This document shows positions 5,679-5,797 of a stretch of DNA of 5,797 nt, piece after piece; the stretch's first letter is position 1, and each line of letters starts with the position of its first letter. The translations under genes and the position numbers were made by a program. The DNA comes from Gammaproteobacteria bacterium. GTDB taxonomy: Bacteria; Pseudomonadota; Gammaproteobacteria; Pseudomonadales; Azotimanducaceae_A. The stretch covers positions 1 through 5,797 of the forward strand of contig DUAT01000049.1 in the NCBI GenBank assembly GCA_012960755.1. Direction: 5' to 3'. The notes below the pieces were generated by a model that saw only the letters and a program-made list of their open reading frames with translations, made no database searches and was not told the origin of the DNA.

Positions 5679-5793
5679 AACTAGTCGAGAAACGGAAATT
5701 GTCATCTTCGATTTCGATCTGTTAGCTACCGCTGTCGAGATTTACACCCACTCGTTTCTTTCTAGCATGTTGTTTACAATCTGGCAGCCTTAA
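5665..5793 (+). CDS. Short ORF of unknown function overlapping the CmcJ-like gene
   Basis: An ATG at 5665, 14 bases before the end of the upstream gene, opens a 42-codon frame ending at TAA 5791. The peptide begins MDTRETSRETEIVIFDFDLL and continues through LATAVEIYTHSF. The overlap resembles translational coupling, and VIFDFD superficially recalls the first motif of HAD phosphatases, but the usual following GT is missing and the rest does not continue as that family. It may be the start of a gene broken by frameshift or rearrangement, or a chance ORF. Composition here falls toward A+T, unlike the preceding gene. Nothing else was seen in 5679-5797. Confidence 0.2.
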   Translation: MDTRETSRETEIVIFDFDLLATAVEIYTHSFLSSMLFTIWQP

Positions 5794-5797
5794 AGGG

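Overview
This is a mobile-element-rich accessory segment of a bacterial chromosome or plasmid. About three quarters of it (roughly 70 to 4238) is two insertion sequences placed back to back, both transcribed leftward. The transposase types and moderate base composition suggest a Proteobacterium, perhaps a gammaproteobacterium. That is inference only, because there is no rRNA, tRNA or core gene to anchor taxonomy.

Layout. (1) 1 to about 73, minus strand: a remnant of a transposase resembling the Y1/REP-associated tyrosine transposase family, cut by the window edge and by the next element. (2) About 70/88 to 2604/2630: an IS21-family element with istA (DDE transposase) followed by istB (AAA+ helper ATPase). 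Its outer ends carry repeated TGAAC/ATTCTGG-type motifs. (3) About 2627 to 4238: an IS3-family element with orfA and orfB. An 11-bp perfect inverted repeat lies near its two ends. A canonical A_AAA_AAG slippery heptamer near the end of orfA, six bases before a potential stem, puts ribosomes into the open -1 frame that leads into orfB, so an OrfAB fusion of about 508 residues is predicted. (4) 4237 to 4776, plus strand: the C-terminal ~179 residues of a Baeyer-Villiger-type flavin monooxygenase whose 5' part is missing, cut off at the IS3 end. (5) 4848 to 5678, plus strand: an intact 276-residue gene of the CmcJ/NvfI/AsaB oxygenase family, visibly richer in G+C than its neighbours. (6) 5665 to 5793: a short overlapping ORF of unknown meaning, where composition falls back toward A+T.

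The IS genes form two self-contained transposition modules: IstA with IstB, and OrfA/OrfB/OrfAB. The right side preserves oxidative metabolism genes, one broken and one apparently intact. These may be remains of a catabolic or secondary-metabolite tailoring locus that the insertions eroded. I found no CRISPR array, RNA gene, toxin-antitoxin pair or clearly new defence system. The most informative unusual features are the IS3 frameshift signal, the arrangement of the IS21 ends, and the compositionally distinct CmcJ-like gene.
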